Program-made: the position numbers and the translations under genes
Part shown: positions 1-10,118 of the stretch, one piece after another
How positions within the stretch are numbered: position 1 is the stretch's first letter
Layout of the letters: every line of letters begins with the position of its first letter
The notes under the pieces: model-generated
Seen by the model: the letters and a program-made list of their open reading frames with translations, nothing else
Database searches by the model: none
Told to the model about the DNA's origin: nothing
DNA from: Pigoraptor chileana
Lineage: Eukaryota > Opisthokonta > Filasterea
DNA length: 28,623 bases
Assembly (NCBI GenBank): GCA_943704495.1
Contig: CALSCR010002691.1
Coordinates: 1 to 28,623 of the forward strand
Direction: 5' to 3'

Positions 1-333
1 GGGGGGGGGGCCTTTAGTATCAAAAACGAAATTGATCCCCATACTTGAGACAATTCCGACCCAATACACAATCGCGGGGAAGGCACCAATGGATAGAAAA
101 ACTCGGTACATTAAAAAAAAATGCCTCGTCATGGCGCGATACAGACAGATAATGAGAAGAAAGCAACGACGCGGCGCAACGCAACGCAAAACAGCCATGC
201 AGGGACGCAAACGACGACTCACACAGATACACAGAGGGACGATGCCGCACACGCACGCACGCAACACATGCACATAATGTGCTACTAAGGATATATATAC
301 ACACAACACACGCGCGCGCGCGCGCGCACGCGA
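1..333. other. Left edge, 3' flank of the first gene
   Basis: Noncoding as far as I can see. The window opens with ten G residues, which looks like a contig edge. At about 301-332 an alternating CA then CG tract (potential Z-DNA) lies just downstream of the stop codon of the minus-strand gene ending at 334. Short open frames across this stretch are low-complexity and show no protein-like pattern. Confidence 0.5.
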
Positions 334-1840
334 TCATGTGGAGCCCTGCGCAGGGCGACTGCTCTTCCGCTCTTTGTCCAATTTGAGGCGATGCACTGCC
401 ATTCGCAGCCTTTTGTGAGACAATCCAATGCTCCGAGTGTGCGCGCGCAGCACGGTGGGCACAGACCCCATTTCCCGCAGCGCCTTAACAAAGATGGACG
501 CAGCCTGTGTATCACGTGAGCGAGTCGTGCAGACAAACAAGCAACCGGGGCGTCAGTCAATGGCACATAAACCTCACATAAACATGCGCCGTGCGAAGTG
601 TGCATTGATCCCACAATGCATACGCTTCTTGATGCCGACAGACACTGCTCAAGGCGGTCATTGCGGCCACGCACACAACAACAGAGATCACGTGGTGTGC
701 ACTCACAGGCTCGTCGACGTCATGCTCTCGCAACCGGTGAAGCAATTGAGACAGCTTCAGCATATGCGCCGCCATCACAGACCAAAATACATCCAGTGAG
801 TCGCCGCTGCTGGCTGCACGGTTGAAGGAGAAAGTGTGCAGTGTTCATATGCGCGCATATATGTGTGTATGTAAGTGACGATGAGACACGTAGATTCAAG
901 TCAGTGTCTTGTGCAGTGGCCCCATTTCAAGCACGTTTCCATACACACAAGCGCACATAAGGAATGCACATCACACACACACATCACACACACATGACAT
1001 AAGCACGCGCACCGTCAAACCCCGCCGACGCCAGCAATGCAGCTGCACTCTTTTGGGTGAGCAGATCGACTTCCCGCCTGGCCGAAGCACTTTCCTCTGT
1101 CACAAAGTCACTGTCGCTGCTCTGAAGCGGCCATCGGTACACGGGCACGGGAGGCCCCGGCGTCTGCGCCTGCGGTCTCCCATCCGCCATCAGCGACCGT
1201 GCACGCGCAAGAAGGCTCGCGACAGCAATGACATCGTTGCTCTTGCCAATGGACATGCTGCGCCACAATTGAAGCAGACACGCACGTCAGTCAACACTAA
1301 GATGCAAAATTGTCAATGCCATGCAATTAAGTAAGTCGCGCGCCAAGCACACGATAAGCATACATTGGGAATAACACAATGTCTGTGTGGATATGGGAAT
1401 GAATCACACCAGACATCACGAATAAAGACTATATACGAACATACGCACCTTGGATGAGACGACGGAGCTGTCGGAGGCCCACTTCGCAGAGGCAACGGCA
1501 TCGAGAGCAGGCTGATGCCATCATCGCCCACGCCCGTGCCCCACACGGCGGCAAACTCAGGCACCGTCCCGTCCCCAAATGCAAAGTCCTCGAGCGTGCC
1601 ACACGATCCGGCCACTGCCTCGCCTCTGTCTGCAATTCCCACCGCTCCATCTGCTGTTGCGACAGCGCCGCCTGTAGGTAGCGACTTTCCAAAACCGAGG
1701 CCAAGAGCGAGGCTCAGGCGAGCGTTTTCTGCGGCCATGCCCTTGGGATCCCTCAGTAGGGCCGGTCGGTCGGGAAACGGCAGCTGCTGCACCGGCAGCG
1801 CGGGGGGCGGCCGATTCGCAACCGCATTGTCGCTGGACAT
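334..1840 (-). CDS. Unrecognised 304-residue protein, 4 exons
   Basis: Exons (minus strand): 1840-1449, 1257-1013, 813-707, 504-334. All joins are in phase (915 nt, 304 residues). The donors are GTGCGT, GTGCGC and GTGAGT, and every acceptor ends in CAG. The start is the ATG at 1840 (MSSDNAV...), and the stop is TGA at 334-336. Residues 1-130 are rich in Pro, Gly and Ala and look disordered. From about residue 185 to the end the protein looks helical and basic, with DVFWSVMAAHMLKLSQLLHR followed by a last exon containing FVKALREMGSVPTVLRAH and a Lys/Arg-rich tail. I see no signal peptide, membrane segment or catalytic motif and do not recognise a family. A further upstream exon is possible, because the frame stays open to about 1882. 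That four exons join in phase is the main argument for a real gene; the function is unknown. Confidence 0.6.
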
Positions 1841-2303
1841 AATGCCGCCGCTCAGTGCAAACGGTAGAGATACCGCAAGCAAGAAAATGGTATGGAAGAC
1901 CCACCGGGCTGCACTCTAAATTCTCACCAAAATGTATATTTGTCCTGGTCGCCGTGCGCAGACGAATGTGGCATCAATGTAGTTATTGCGACAAACAAAG
2001 AAGCTCAGATCCTTCAGCCCGCACGAATGCCACATGACAGATAAGCACTCAGAAAGCACTCCACAGTGCCGCACACGCTATCAACGGACTCTGCATTGTC
2101 CAAATGAACTCGAATGATATTTGTCGTAGTGGTGATCGACTTCAGCATAATGGAAACAGATGCATTTTGTCCTTGTTCTTCTCTGTGCATGTGTGCATGG
2201 CGTGCGTGCATGCATGACGGTGTGTGTGTATGCACAGCTCGGTGTGTCGTAATTCTTGACTTGGATTTACGATCGTAAACGTAATATTCCCAAAATGGCA
2301 TGA
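1841..2303. other. Spacer upstream of the 334-1840 gene
   Basis: About 460 bp between the start of the unrecognised minus-strand gene and the stop of the small candidate at 2304. It contains short GT/CA-rich runs (about 2180-2250) and no convincing coding exon on either strand. It would hold the promoter of the 334-1840 gene. I recognise no defined promoter element in it. Confidence 0.4.
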
Positions 2304-2554
2304 TCATTTAATTTGATTGCAGCAGCCGAATTCGCATTGTTTTTTGGCGATTTCCCAAATTAAATCTCCGAGCGGGACCCCATCTGTCACCACAGCCCTT
2401 TGAATGGACTCTTGCAAGGAAGACGAGCAACTCAACACAAATGTGCCCCTTAATGTGCCAGGGTCAATCACTGCGAAAACCAACAGCGATGTGAGGGAAA
2501 ACCGCAAAGAGCATCTCACTCACTTGCACAATCACGGAAGAATAAAAGCATCAT
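2304..2554 (-). CDS. Candidate small protein, 65 residues, 2 exons
   Basis: Exons (minus strand): 2554-2524 and 2470-2304, giving 198 nt that join in phase. The donor is GTGAGT and the acceptor is TTTTCGCAG. The short intron (2523-2471) has a pyrimidine-rich stretch before the acceptor. The first exon encodes MMLLFFRDCA and the second a non-repetitive sequence including GTLRGTFVLSCSSSLQESIQ and DLIWEIAKKQCEFGCC, ending in TGA. No family is recognised. The amino-acid composition is protein-like, unlike the shadow frames nearby, and good splice signals fall exactly where the reading needs them. It would start about 97 bp from the divergent RRM gene, implying a shared promoter region. It could instead be a chance open frame; transcript evidence would decide. 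Confidence 0.4.
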
Positions 2555-2650
2555 AAAACCGACTTGATTCAAAGTGTCGTCATTAACGAGGGGCAAGGTG
2601 GTGTTGTTCGTGTTCTGCTTGCGGAAATCAGCGCACGCCCTCCCTCCACG
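2555..2650. promoter_or_regulatory. Possible shared divergent promoter region
   Basis: A 96-bp gap separates the RRM gene start (2651, plus) from the candidate small gene (2554, minus). If both genes are real, their 5' leaders and core promoters must share this stretch. I see no canonical TATA box. This is an inference from gene positions only. Confidence 0.25.
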
Positions 2651-4569
2651 ATGTCGTCGTCGTACTATTCGTCGCAGGGAGGCGCCGACCGCCAGTCCTC
2701 CGAAAAGACATACAGCGCAGCTCCCCCATCCTCCTCTTCGGCGGCAGGGGCACCTGGTGCTGCGGATGGCTATGCCTCGCACTCGTCAGCAGCTGACAAT
2801 GGCTCGCATCCCCACACGTCGGCCCGCGACGCGCCCTACGCTGACGGAGGTGCCGGCGCCCACGGATACGACGGCTGGGATGGCAGGAGAGGGCCTCCGG
2901 ACTACGACTATTATGCAAGTCGGGACGACTACTATCGGGGTTACCCGCCGCCTCCTGCTGGACGGGACTATCCGCCCTACGAACGCGACCGTGACCGCGA
3001 CCGGTACGACTACTACCGGGGCCCACCCCCGGGTGCCAGTCCTCCTCCCGGTCACCGTGGGCGCGATGACTACTACGGCAGCTACTACGGACGAGGCCCG
3101 TCACCGCCCCCGTTTGCCCCGCACTATCCTCCGATTGCAAGCGGGTATGAAGGGCGCCCGCTGGCCGGCCCGCAGAGGGACGATGCAGTCTCATACCGGC
3201 CCGGGTACTCGCGCCCGCCACCGCCCGCCGCTCGAGACGACGACTACAGCAGGGGCGGACGTGGATTCGACAGGGACAGGGAGAGAGTCCGCGACCGCCC
3301 GCCACGTGACCTCGACAGGGACCGCGACTATCGGCGGGACACAGTCCTGCGGAGGGACGACCGCCGGCCGCCCCCGGGAGGGTGCGTGTGTGCGCGTGCG
3401 TGTGTGTGTGCGTGCGTGCGTGCGTACGTGTGTGTGTGTGTGTGTGCGTGTGTGTACCCCATCGTCTTGCCGTATCTTCTCGTGCCTGCCTGCTGTGCTG
3501 CTTTCGTATCGTATGCAAATGCTGATCCTGTCACCATCGACGCTCACCTTTGCAACCTTCTTTGTTTATCACTCGTCATATTGTGGGGTACGTGTGGATT
3601 GCCATCCTTGTTGCTGCATCTCCTTTGATGCTGGGTTTAAACTGTTTTTGCCCCCCAATGTTATTCCGCAGGCCTCGCCCTGATCGACCGCCACGTGACC
3701 CGCGAGAACTCGAGACGGCGACGACGATATTTGTTGGCAATTTGCCGTATCGCTTCCGAGAGGAGGATGTGCGCGCACTCTTTGACAAGCACGGGAAGAT
3801 CGCCAACGTCACGCTGACGATGGACAGGTCGTCGGGGCACAACAAGGGGTGCGTCAGGGCACGATATCTCTGTGTGTCATGTGTGTGTGTGGGGAGTCCA
3901 GGGCATAGTGCAAGACACCCACGTGATTGTGCCTTTCTTTTAAATCGTTGTTCTCGCGTGTGAGTGATTTTTTGTTTCTTTGTTTCTTCGTTTTAATATA
4001 TTTTTCACATCTTGTTGTGTGTTTGTGTTTTAGGGGTAGTCATTCCACATGCTCATCACTAATTTCATTCTCTGCTGTGTTTGTTTTTCATCTTCCGTAT
4101 TTTGTTCAGGTTTGCCTTTGTCAAGTTTGAGGACCGCCACAATGCCCTTGAGGCATTCCGCAACACGGAGGGAATGGCGGTAGAAGGGCGTCGCCTTCGT
4201 CTCGACTGGGACTCTGGCGTCTCTGGCGATCGCGCCCCTCGCCCTCCCCCGGCGCACGGCGACTCCTTCCGCGGACGCTCTCTCTCTCCGGCCGCAGGTG
4301 GGTCACAGACATCCTACGTGTGTGTGTGTGTGTGTATGTGTGTGTGCTGTGTTACTCACAGAAGTTGTCTCCTCACAGACCGCTCCTCCGGGGCAGCGGG
4401 TGCGTCATCCGCCGGTGGCTATGCAAGCTACTACACTTCTGGCGCATCCGGCTACGGCACTGGTACTGGCGCGACTGACAATCATCGCTCGGGCTGGTCG
4501 CGGAGATCCCCAGATGTGCAGGCGACTGCCCCTGCATCCGGGTCTGACGGCGACGCGCGCCGCCCGTAA
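2651..4569 (+). CDS. RRM-domain RNA-binding protein with low-complexity arms
   Basis: Exons: 2651-3381, 3672-3848, 4110-4297, 4379-4569 (1287 nt, 428 residues, all in phase). The donors are GTGCGT, GTGCGT and GTGGGT; the acceptors are CGCAG, TTCAG and CACAG. Residues 1-243 are disordered and rich in Tyr, Gly, Pro, Arg and Asp, with repeated DYYR, DRDRDR and PPPG-type patches. One RRM follows at about 260-335: RNP2 is IFVGNL (263-268) and RNP1 is KGFAFVKF (302-309), split by intron 2. The C-terminus is Gly/Ser/Tyr-rich. This layout is typical of SR-like or hnRNP-like splicing and mRNP proteins, so nuclear RNA binding is inferred. There is no clear RS dipeptide domain, so a specific SR-protein name is not justified. 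The ATG at 2651 was chosen because the upstream in-frame extension has no ATG. Confidence 0.93.
3382..3671 (+). repeat. RRM gene intron 1 with GT microsatellite at the donor
   Basis: This intron begins directly with a GT/GC dinucleotide tract, so the donor GTGCGT merges into about 70 bp of imperfect (GT)n (3382-3456). It ends with the acceptor TTATTCCGCAG. The intron is fixed by phase, since both sides join as Gly-244 leading into the RRM. Confidence 0.85.
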
Positions 4570-6132
4570 GAGTCAGTGTCTGAGTGGAGTATCCGTGTGT
4601 GCTTGTACGAGATTGATGTGTTGTATCTGCTGTCAGTTTTTTTTTCAATCTTTGAGTGTGTGTGTGTGTGTGTCGCGCGCTGCGTTGCGTGGTTTTTTGT
4701 TTGTTTTGCGTGCATCCTCTTTGTACATCTGTTGAACGCTGGGTGATCGATTGTGGCATACGTGGAGGGCGTTTCGAAGAGGGAGGGGCGCCGTTGAAGG
4801 TGAATTCGGCTGAAGTTGGATTGAATGTTTCGGCGCTGCGTCGCTTGCGTCGAAAGTGCGATTTGCGCCGCCGCACGCAGCGCTCGCGGTCATCGGCCTT
4901 GATCTTTGAACTGGACGCGGCATATTTTGCGGTTGGTGGGGGGAGAGAGAGTGTGGCTGATACAGACACAGGCCGTGGGTGTCGGTTGGGTGTCGTTGTT
5001 GCCACGGCCTCTTGTGAGTAAGATCGTGCGACTTTCTCAGAACTCCGTGTATGTGTGGATCCTGGACTTAGTTTACGCCGACTGCGTGTGGAGGGGAGGG
5101 CTGAGGGCCGAGGGTTCGGGGGTTGGGAAGTGGCGCTTTTCCGACATTGTCACTCAGAGCGGTACTCTCTCTCGTGTCACTCGTCGCACACCCATTTTCC
5201 GCTGGCCCATTTTGCGGATCGGTGCAGATTTGCGGTTTCGGTTTTTCCTGTGGTGGAGGTCGTGGAAGGGACGCATAAGCGGGCGATGGGCGCAGTGAAA
5301 TTGTGTCGTGCGCATGAGTGGGCCGACTGTCGACAGCCGCGGCCGCGAATGTGTGGGCGGGAGTGGGCGGGAGTGGGCAGCGTGGCGCGCACTTGCCTTT
5401 GGCATTGGGCATTCTCTCTTGCTTGTCTGGCGGTCGGGTGTCGTGGGAGTTCGCTGTGGGCGTCGTGGGAGTTCGCTGTGGGTCGTCGTGTGCCGCAGTC
5501 GCCGTTGTCGTCACTGTCTGCGGTTGGGGCTGTTGGCTGTCGTGCGGTCGATCTTAACTGAGGCAGCGCGCGGTCCTTCGTGTCCTGTTTCTGTGTTGTC
5601 TCGGCTGTTGATTTGTTCCCCCACTGTGTGTTATGTGGGCATTATTATTTTGTGTTTGGTGCTCGTGAAACAGCCAGCCTCACATTATCAGGGATCGCCT
5701 TGCAGCCTCATCATTGCGAGACTTGATACCGATCATTGAAAATCTGAATGAAAAACGCAAAATGTCTCAAATAAGTTTAACGATCGGTTTGGTGAAAGCC
5801 CAGGGTCGAAAATTGTAAACAACAAAACACCAAGCCGCACCCGTCCACTGTCAATCTGAACAGACAAAATAGCACATCTTTGGGTACCATCATACTGCTG
5901 CATCAAAAGAGGGTCTTTTCCTTCTCGTAACTGTGTACGTTGCCTTGTCTGCTGTGTGAGGGTGTGGGTGCATGGTCGGACGGCATTGTGGGCGTGTTTT
6001 GGGCACGGCGCCGGTTTGCGGGGACGCATTCAACAACCTGCGCACTTTCTGCTTCCCTTTCCCTTTTCCTGCGTCATCGTCGCTGCTGTTGCTCGCGCGC
6101 ACGTGCATGCGTGCGTGCGTGTGCCGTGAGAC
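4570..6132. other. G/T-skewed spacer between the RRM and Sec5 genes
   Basis: About 1.56 kb with no coding region that I can support. The top strand is strongly G+T rich from about 4600 to 5700, and open frames on both strands here are low-complexity by-products of the skew. It includes a short GT tract (4657-4672), a tandem GGGCGGGAGT pair (about 5354-5373) and a 22-bp-period direct repeat (5440-5482). The stretch at 5700-5900 is more A-rich. The last part (about 5900-6132) should hold the Sec5 promoter and leader. A long 3' UTR or a noncoding transcript is possible. Confidence 0.5.
5440..5482. repeat. Two-copy tandem repeat, 22-bp period
   Basis: The 21-bp unit GTCGTGGGAGTTCGCTGTGG plus one G occurs at 5440-5460 and again, identical, at 5462-5482, separated by one C. 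Perfect identity suggests recent duplication by slippage inside the G/T-rich spacer. Confidence 0.85.
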
Positions 6133-9100
6133 ATGCAGCCGGAGGTCACAGGCCTCTCGCCAAAGTTTGGCTCTGAGGCAGGTGGCACATCTCTTACAAT
6201 TCGGGGAGACAATCTCGGGACAAGTGCTACAGACGTTATTGGTGTGTAATTGCGTTCAATCCCTTCCTCGCAAAGCGCCCCTCATGTCTCCCACTTTTCG
6301 TGTGCAGTATTTACATCAAGATTGCTGCAAAATTCGAGCGTATTGTCGCATTGGTGTGCTCACGTGGTGGATGGACGCGCCCTCACCCTCGCAGGTCTCT
6401 CGGTGTGTGGCGTCGACTGCCTGTCGACACTCGAATGGGTGTCACCCAACAAGCTACTATGCAAGACGGCCCCGGGGAAGGGCAGCGGCGCTGTTGTCGT
6501 GGTCACACGCTCCGGAGGACGGGGCGCATGCACGGTAAAATTCACGTATGAGCGACACGAAATTGAGATTCCGCCTTCGATGCGCCAGTCGAATGTGTGG
6601 GTGGACGACGCCGACGAGCCCATGGGAATACTCTCGCAGCGCAAGGCGATTGTGGCGGATGCGCCCGCAAAGCACGCCGCTGATGCCGAGATTGATCCCC
6701 TGGGAATTAAGTCTGGGGTGACGCGCAAACCTCTGGACCCGACGACGGCCCCGAAGGAGGTGCGGGAGCTGTGCGCAAAGGGAAGCGGGGATCCACTTGC
6801 CAAGGATTTCATTCCGGCCCTGTTCCTTCTTGAGATGCACAAGACGACGGAGCTTGGGGATCTCCGGAGTGGGCTTGACAATCTCAGAGAGCTTATTGAG
6901 ACGCGCACAAACGCACAGAATCAGCTGTTGAAGCGCAACTTCGACAGCGTCATTGCGTGCCAACAGACGCTGGACGACACACGTGACCTCCTGCGGGACA
7001 GCGAGCGCAGCTTCAAGGGGCCCATCACCGCCACCCTCGAAAACCTCCTCCAGGAATCGGCGCTGTTCGCGGACGGCATATTTTCGTCTTTGCTGGAGCG
7101 CAAGTCGCGCACAGACTCGATTCGGTCTGCCCTCAGCGTCATTCAGCGGCACAAGTTCCTGTTCAATCTGCCGCGCAGCATCGAGACAAACGTCGAGCGG
7201 GGCGACTACGATGTCGCCATCCAGGACTATCGGCGTGCAAAGTCGCTGTTTGCCGATACGACCGTCGGTGTGTTCCAGACGGTGCTTGAGGAGGTCGAGC
7301 GTATTGTGCGACGCCTGCGAGAGCGCCTGTCGCGCCGTCTGGAGCTGCCGCTGCCCATCGACGAGCTCGAAAAGATCATCGCCTATCTGGTTGATCTTGA
7401 CGCCGAGAGTGACCCCGGATGGATGTGCATTGAGCGGCAGTACGCCATGCTATCGGCGACGCTCGAGTCGTGCGCGGGTCAGTACAGTGCGCTGTTCAGT
7501 GGCGGCGATGAGGACGTGGATGGAAATGGAAGCCACACTGTTGCGGGAGAGTCGGGCATCGCCATTCGCGTCCCCGCCCTCACGCGCACGCACACGCACT
7601 CCTCTGCATCGGCATCATCCGTCTCTGCCGCGCCCGTGCCGGACCTCAATGCGGCGGCCGTGCCCGGATACGACCAGCTGCGGCGTGCGCGGGGAAGCGT
7701 CGTTGCGGGGCAGGTCCTTCGCCCGGTGCAGTTTGTGCGCGCCCTGTCGAACATTCTCACGTCGGCGCTGCCGTCGCTGTGGAAGCTTGGCCAGTCGTAT
7801 TTTGGCGGCAAACTCCGCAAGGCGCCGTCGGGCGCTGTCACTGCGTCCGACAAGCATGTCGAGGCGTCGCCCGACACAATGCGACGGTCGACGGTGCTAG
7901 CGATGCAGCACAGCGGGCACGTCCCGTCGGTGTCTGTGCATGGCCCCGCTGCCGTGCAGCAGAGCGCGGCACAACACGAATTCCACTTGCACACGCGCGC
8001 AGACATTAGCAAGATGGTGGGAGCGCTCATCGAGACGTACGGGACGCTGGTGCGCGTGGCGTGCGACATCAAGGACCAGCCGCCGGGGCACATTCCGCCC
8101 GCGGACGACATTGACGACGCCTCTCACCGCCTGCCGCTGTGCGCACGTGAAGTGGCCGACACAATGGACTGTCTGTCTGCGCTCCACTTGCCCGCCGCAC
8201 AACTCGACTCTCTCGCAGACCTCCTTGGAGATGTCAACACTCACACCATTTCAGTCGTCTCTGCCGTCGCAGTTAGAGGTGCGTTGTGTTTGCCTGCAAC
8301 AGCCGATGCGACTCCCATACAATCACTGCAGTGTTTGTTTGTTTGGTTGTTTGTTTTGCGTGTGTGGTTGTGGTCGATTAAATTGTATGGGAGTCGCATC
8401 GGCTGTTGAAATGTCGTGTGGGGATGCATATGCCTGCTTCTGTATCGATATCAATAATATCTTGTGCTTGTGTACCATCTTCTCCTTTTACTTAACATTA
8501 CACACACACACACACCACACACACTCTTTCTCTCTCTCTCTCGCTCTCGCAGACGTCCGCAAGCTGCGCAATGCAGAGGACTGGCAAGTGGAGCGATGCG
8601 CGTCTGGAGGCGCTGCGTGCACCCGCCTCGTGGCCGCACTCGAGCGGCGCGTGTTGAATGCCATGGCGGTGATATCGGGGGTGTTGCATCCCCACGGCCC
8701 CCCACTCGCGGGCGCCGACCACGCCGACCGCACCGCCGACGCCCTCGCCAGTCTCTGCGGTGTCTCCCTCCTTGGTATGCTGCAAGCATTTGGCGACGCA
8801 CTCGAATATCTCGCACTCGATTACGACGGATCGGCGCCGCTGCCGGGGGGTGCTGACTTTGTGAAGGACGATGGGTCGGGACCCCGCCGCGCTGTTGCCG
8901 TGCCAACAAAGCAGCGGCGGCTGCTCATTGTGCTCGGAAACGTCGCGCGATGCAAGGGAACACTCGTCCCCCACGTGTCGGCACGTGCCTCTGCGACCAT
9001 CTCCCCGCGGGCCGCAGAGATGCTCACCCCCTTTGTGTCGCGATTGGACAAGCTCGATGTGCGCATCTTCAACTCGTACTGCGACGGAAAGTCGGATGCG

Positions 9101-9720
9101 CTGCGGGAGCTTGTTGAAGACGGCGTGTGCAAAGCCGCCGGCGACTGGCTGCGGGCGGCGGCGCCTACGCGGGTGCGCCCGTACGTGAAGGAGTGCGTGC
9201 TGCAGCTGGTCCTCATTGACGGCGAGGTGCATGACTCGAACGCACCGTCGCTCGCACGCATATTCCGCAGGCTCGCGGGGGATCTGGCCGCGTCGATCAA
9301 GGACGCCTTCTCTGCGTTGGTCATGTCGGGAACAAAGCTGGACACAAACGCATTTCTTCAGGTGTGTGTGTGTATTTGGCATTCGTTTGTTTGTTTGGAG
9401 TGTTGATTGTGAGCCACGTGTCTCGTCTTTTGACCCCATGGCTGTACGTTGTTAGTTTTAACATCCACATTCCGCATTCTCTTCCCTCTTGGTGTCGCCA
9501 TGTCGTCCCTCTGGATCACCAGGCCACAATGGAGGTCAAAGCCCTGCAGCTGATCTTGCAGAAGTTTGAGTCTGCCGATGTCATTGCGGAATTCGAGTCT
9601 GTGCTTTCGGTCATTGCGCAGGCTCGCAAGACGCAGTCGTACGCCAACATGCAGGCCATTGAGGGCCCTCTCGACCGCTTCAAGACGGAGATGCGCTTTC
9701 AGCTCGAGTGCCTCCGATGA
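6133..9720 (+). CDS. SEC5: Exocyst complex component Sec5 (EXOC2)
   Basis: Exons: 6133-6241, 6395-8278, 8553-9361, 9523-9720 (3000 nt, 999 residues, all in phase). Human EXOC2 is about 924 residues, so this looks full length. The protein starts almost directly with an IPT/TIG domain: GLSPKFG (7-13), LTIRGDNLGTSATDVI (21-36), then across intron 1 GLSVCG, LEWVSPNKLLC and VVVVTRSGGRGACTVKF, ending at the conserved VWVDDAD. The helical Sec5 core follows, with RHKFLFNLPRSIE and GDYDVAIQDYRRAKSLF almost identical to animal Sec5. Later family landmarks are EDWQVER, QRRLLIVLGN and a C-terminal helical bundle. Exocyst tethers secretory vesicles to the plasma membrane; in animals the IPT domain binds Ral GTPases. 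A loop rich in Ser, Ala and His at about 445-480 is lineage-specific. The start ATG at 6133 leaves only a six-residue lead before the domain. Confidence 0.96.
8297..8408 (+). repeat. Perfect 27-bp inverted repeat in Sec5 intron 2
   Basis: The left arm 8297-8323 (begins CAACAGCCGATGCG) and right arm 8382-8408 (ends CGCATCGGCTGTTG) are exact reverse complements over 27 bp, separated by a 58-bp GT/T-rich loop. The whole element lies inside the 274-bp intron 8279-8552, so it would form a long hairpin in the pre-mRNA. I see no target-site duplication at its edges and no coding content. Confidence 0.95.
8505..8552 (+). repeat. CA then CT tract at the 3' end of Sec5 intron 2
   Basis: A (CA)n run passes into a (CT)n run, TCTCTCTCTCGCTCTCGCAG, which serves as the polypyrimidine tract and acceptor for exon 3 at 8553. 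The microsatellite is therefore part of the splice signal. Confidence 0.8.
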
Positions 9721-10118
9721 ATGTCCGTGTGGCCTCTTCTCTCTTGCCTCGTTATTACGCTTTGGCGGGATCAAAGGCGTTCGTCGGTCGTGCGTGTTTG
9801 TGTGTGTGCGTGTATACGTGTGTATATTTCCATTCCGACTGAATTCTGATTTTCATACCAATCCAAAATCAGTATGGCATCGATACATTTCAATAGTAAA
9901 TCCTGCAAGGATCGCTCCCCTCAATCAGCTAATTCGGAGGCAAGGCTTTAAGTAGTATATACCGTATAAGGGTGCCCCCCGTATAAGATTGATGTGGAAG
10001 GATACGGGCCATCGCTTTAAACAAAGAGTATTAATGCGCGTCATCTTTCTTGCAAGCATCGCAGGGGCTCTGTTCGTCGAATGCATGTGAACACACACAC
10101 TAGTGTGAGTGCACTGTG
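9721..10118. other. Spacer between Sec5 and VPS41 genes
   Basis: A 398-bp stretch. It contains an imperfect GT tract at about 9796-9830. An AGTAAA hexamer lies at 9895-9900, and CCGTATAAG occurs twice (9962-9970 and 9979-9987). A 12-bp palindrome, CACACTAGTGTG, lies at 10096-10107, eleven bases before the VPS41 ATG. It should hold the Sec5 3' end and the VPS41 promoter. No coding exon is visible. Confidence 0.5.

Noticed and set aside
4373-5021. Long open frames on both strands over the RRM gene end and the spacer
   Set aside because: They overlap the RRM exon 4 in other frames or run through GT-rich sequence. Composition is low-complexity and no splice sites or motifs fit.
5055-5561. 168-residue plus-strand and 148-residue minus-strand open frames in the G/T-rich block
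   Set aside because: Both are explained by base skew removing stop codons. The proteins are Arg/Gly/Val- or Pro/Thr-biased with no family-like pattern.
8279-8552. Classing the Sec5 intronic inverted repeat as a known DNA-transposon relic
   Set aside because: No target-site duplication, no family-like termini and no second copy in this window, so a transposon name would be unsupported.
9895-9900. AGTAAA as a poly(A) signal for Sec5
   Set aside because: A single hexamer 174 bases past the stop. I do not see an equivalent at a consistent distance after the other genes, so I do not call it.
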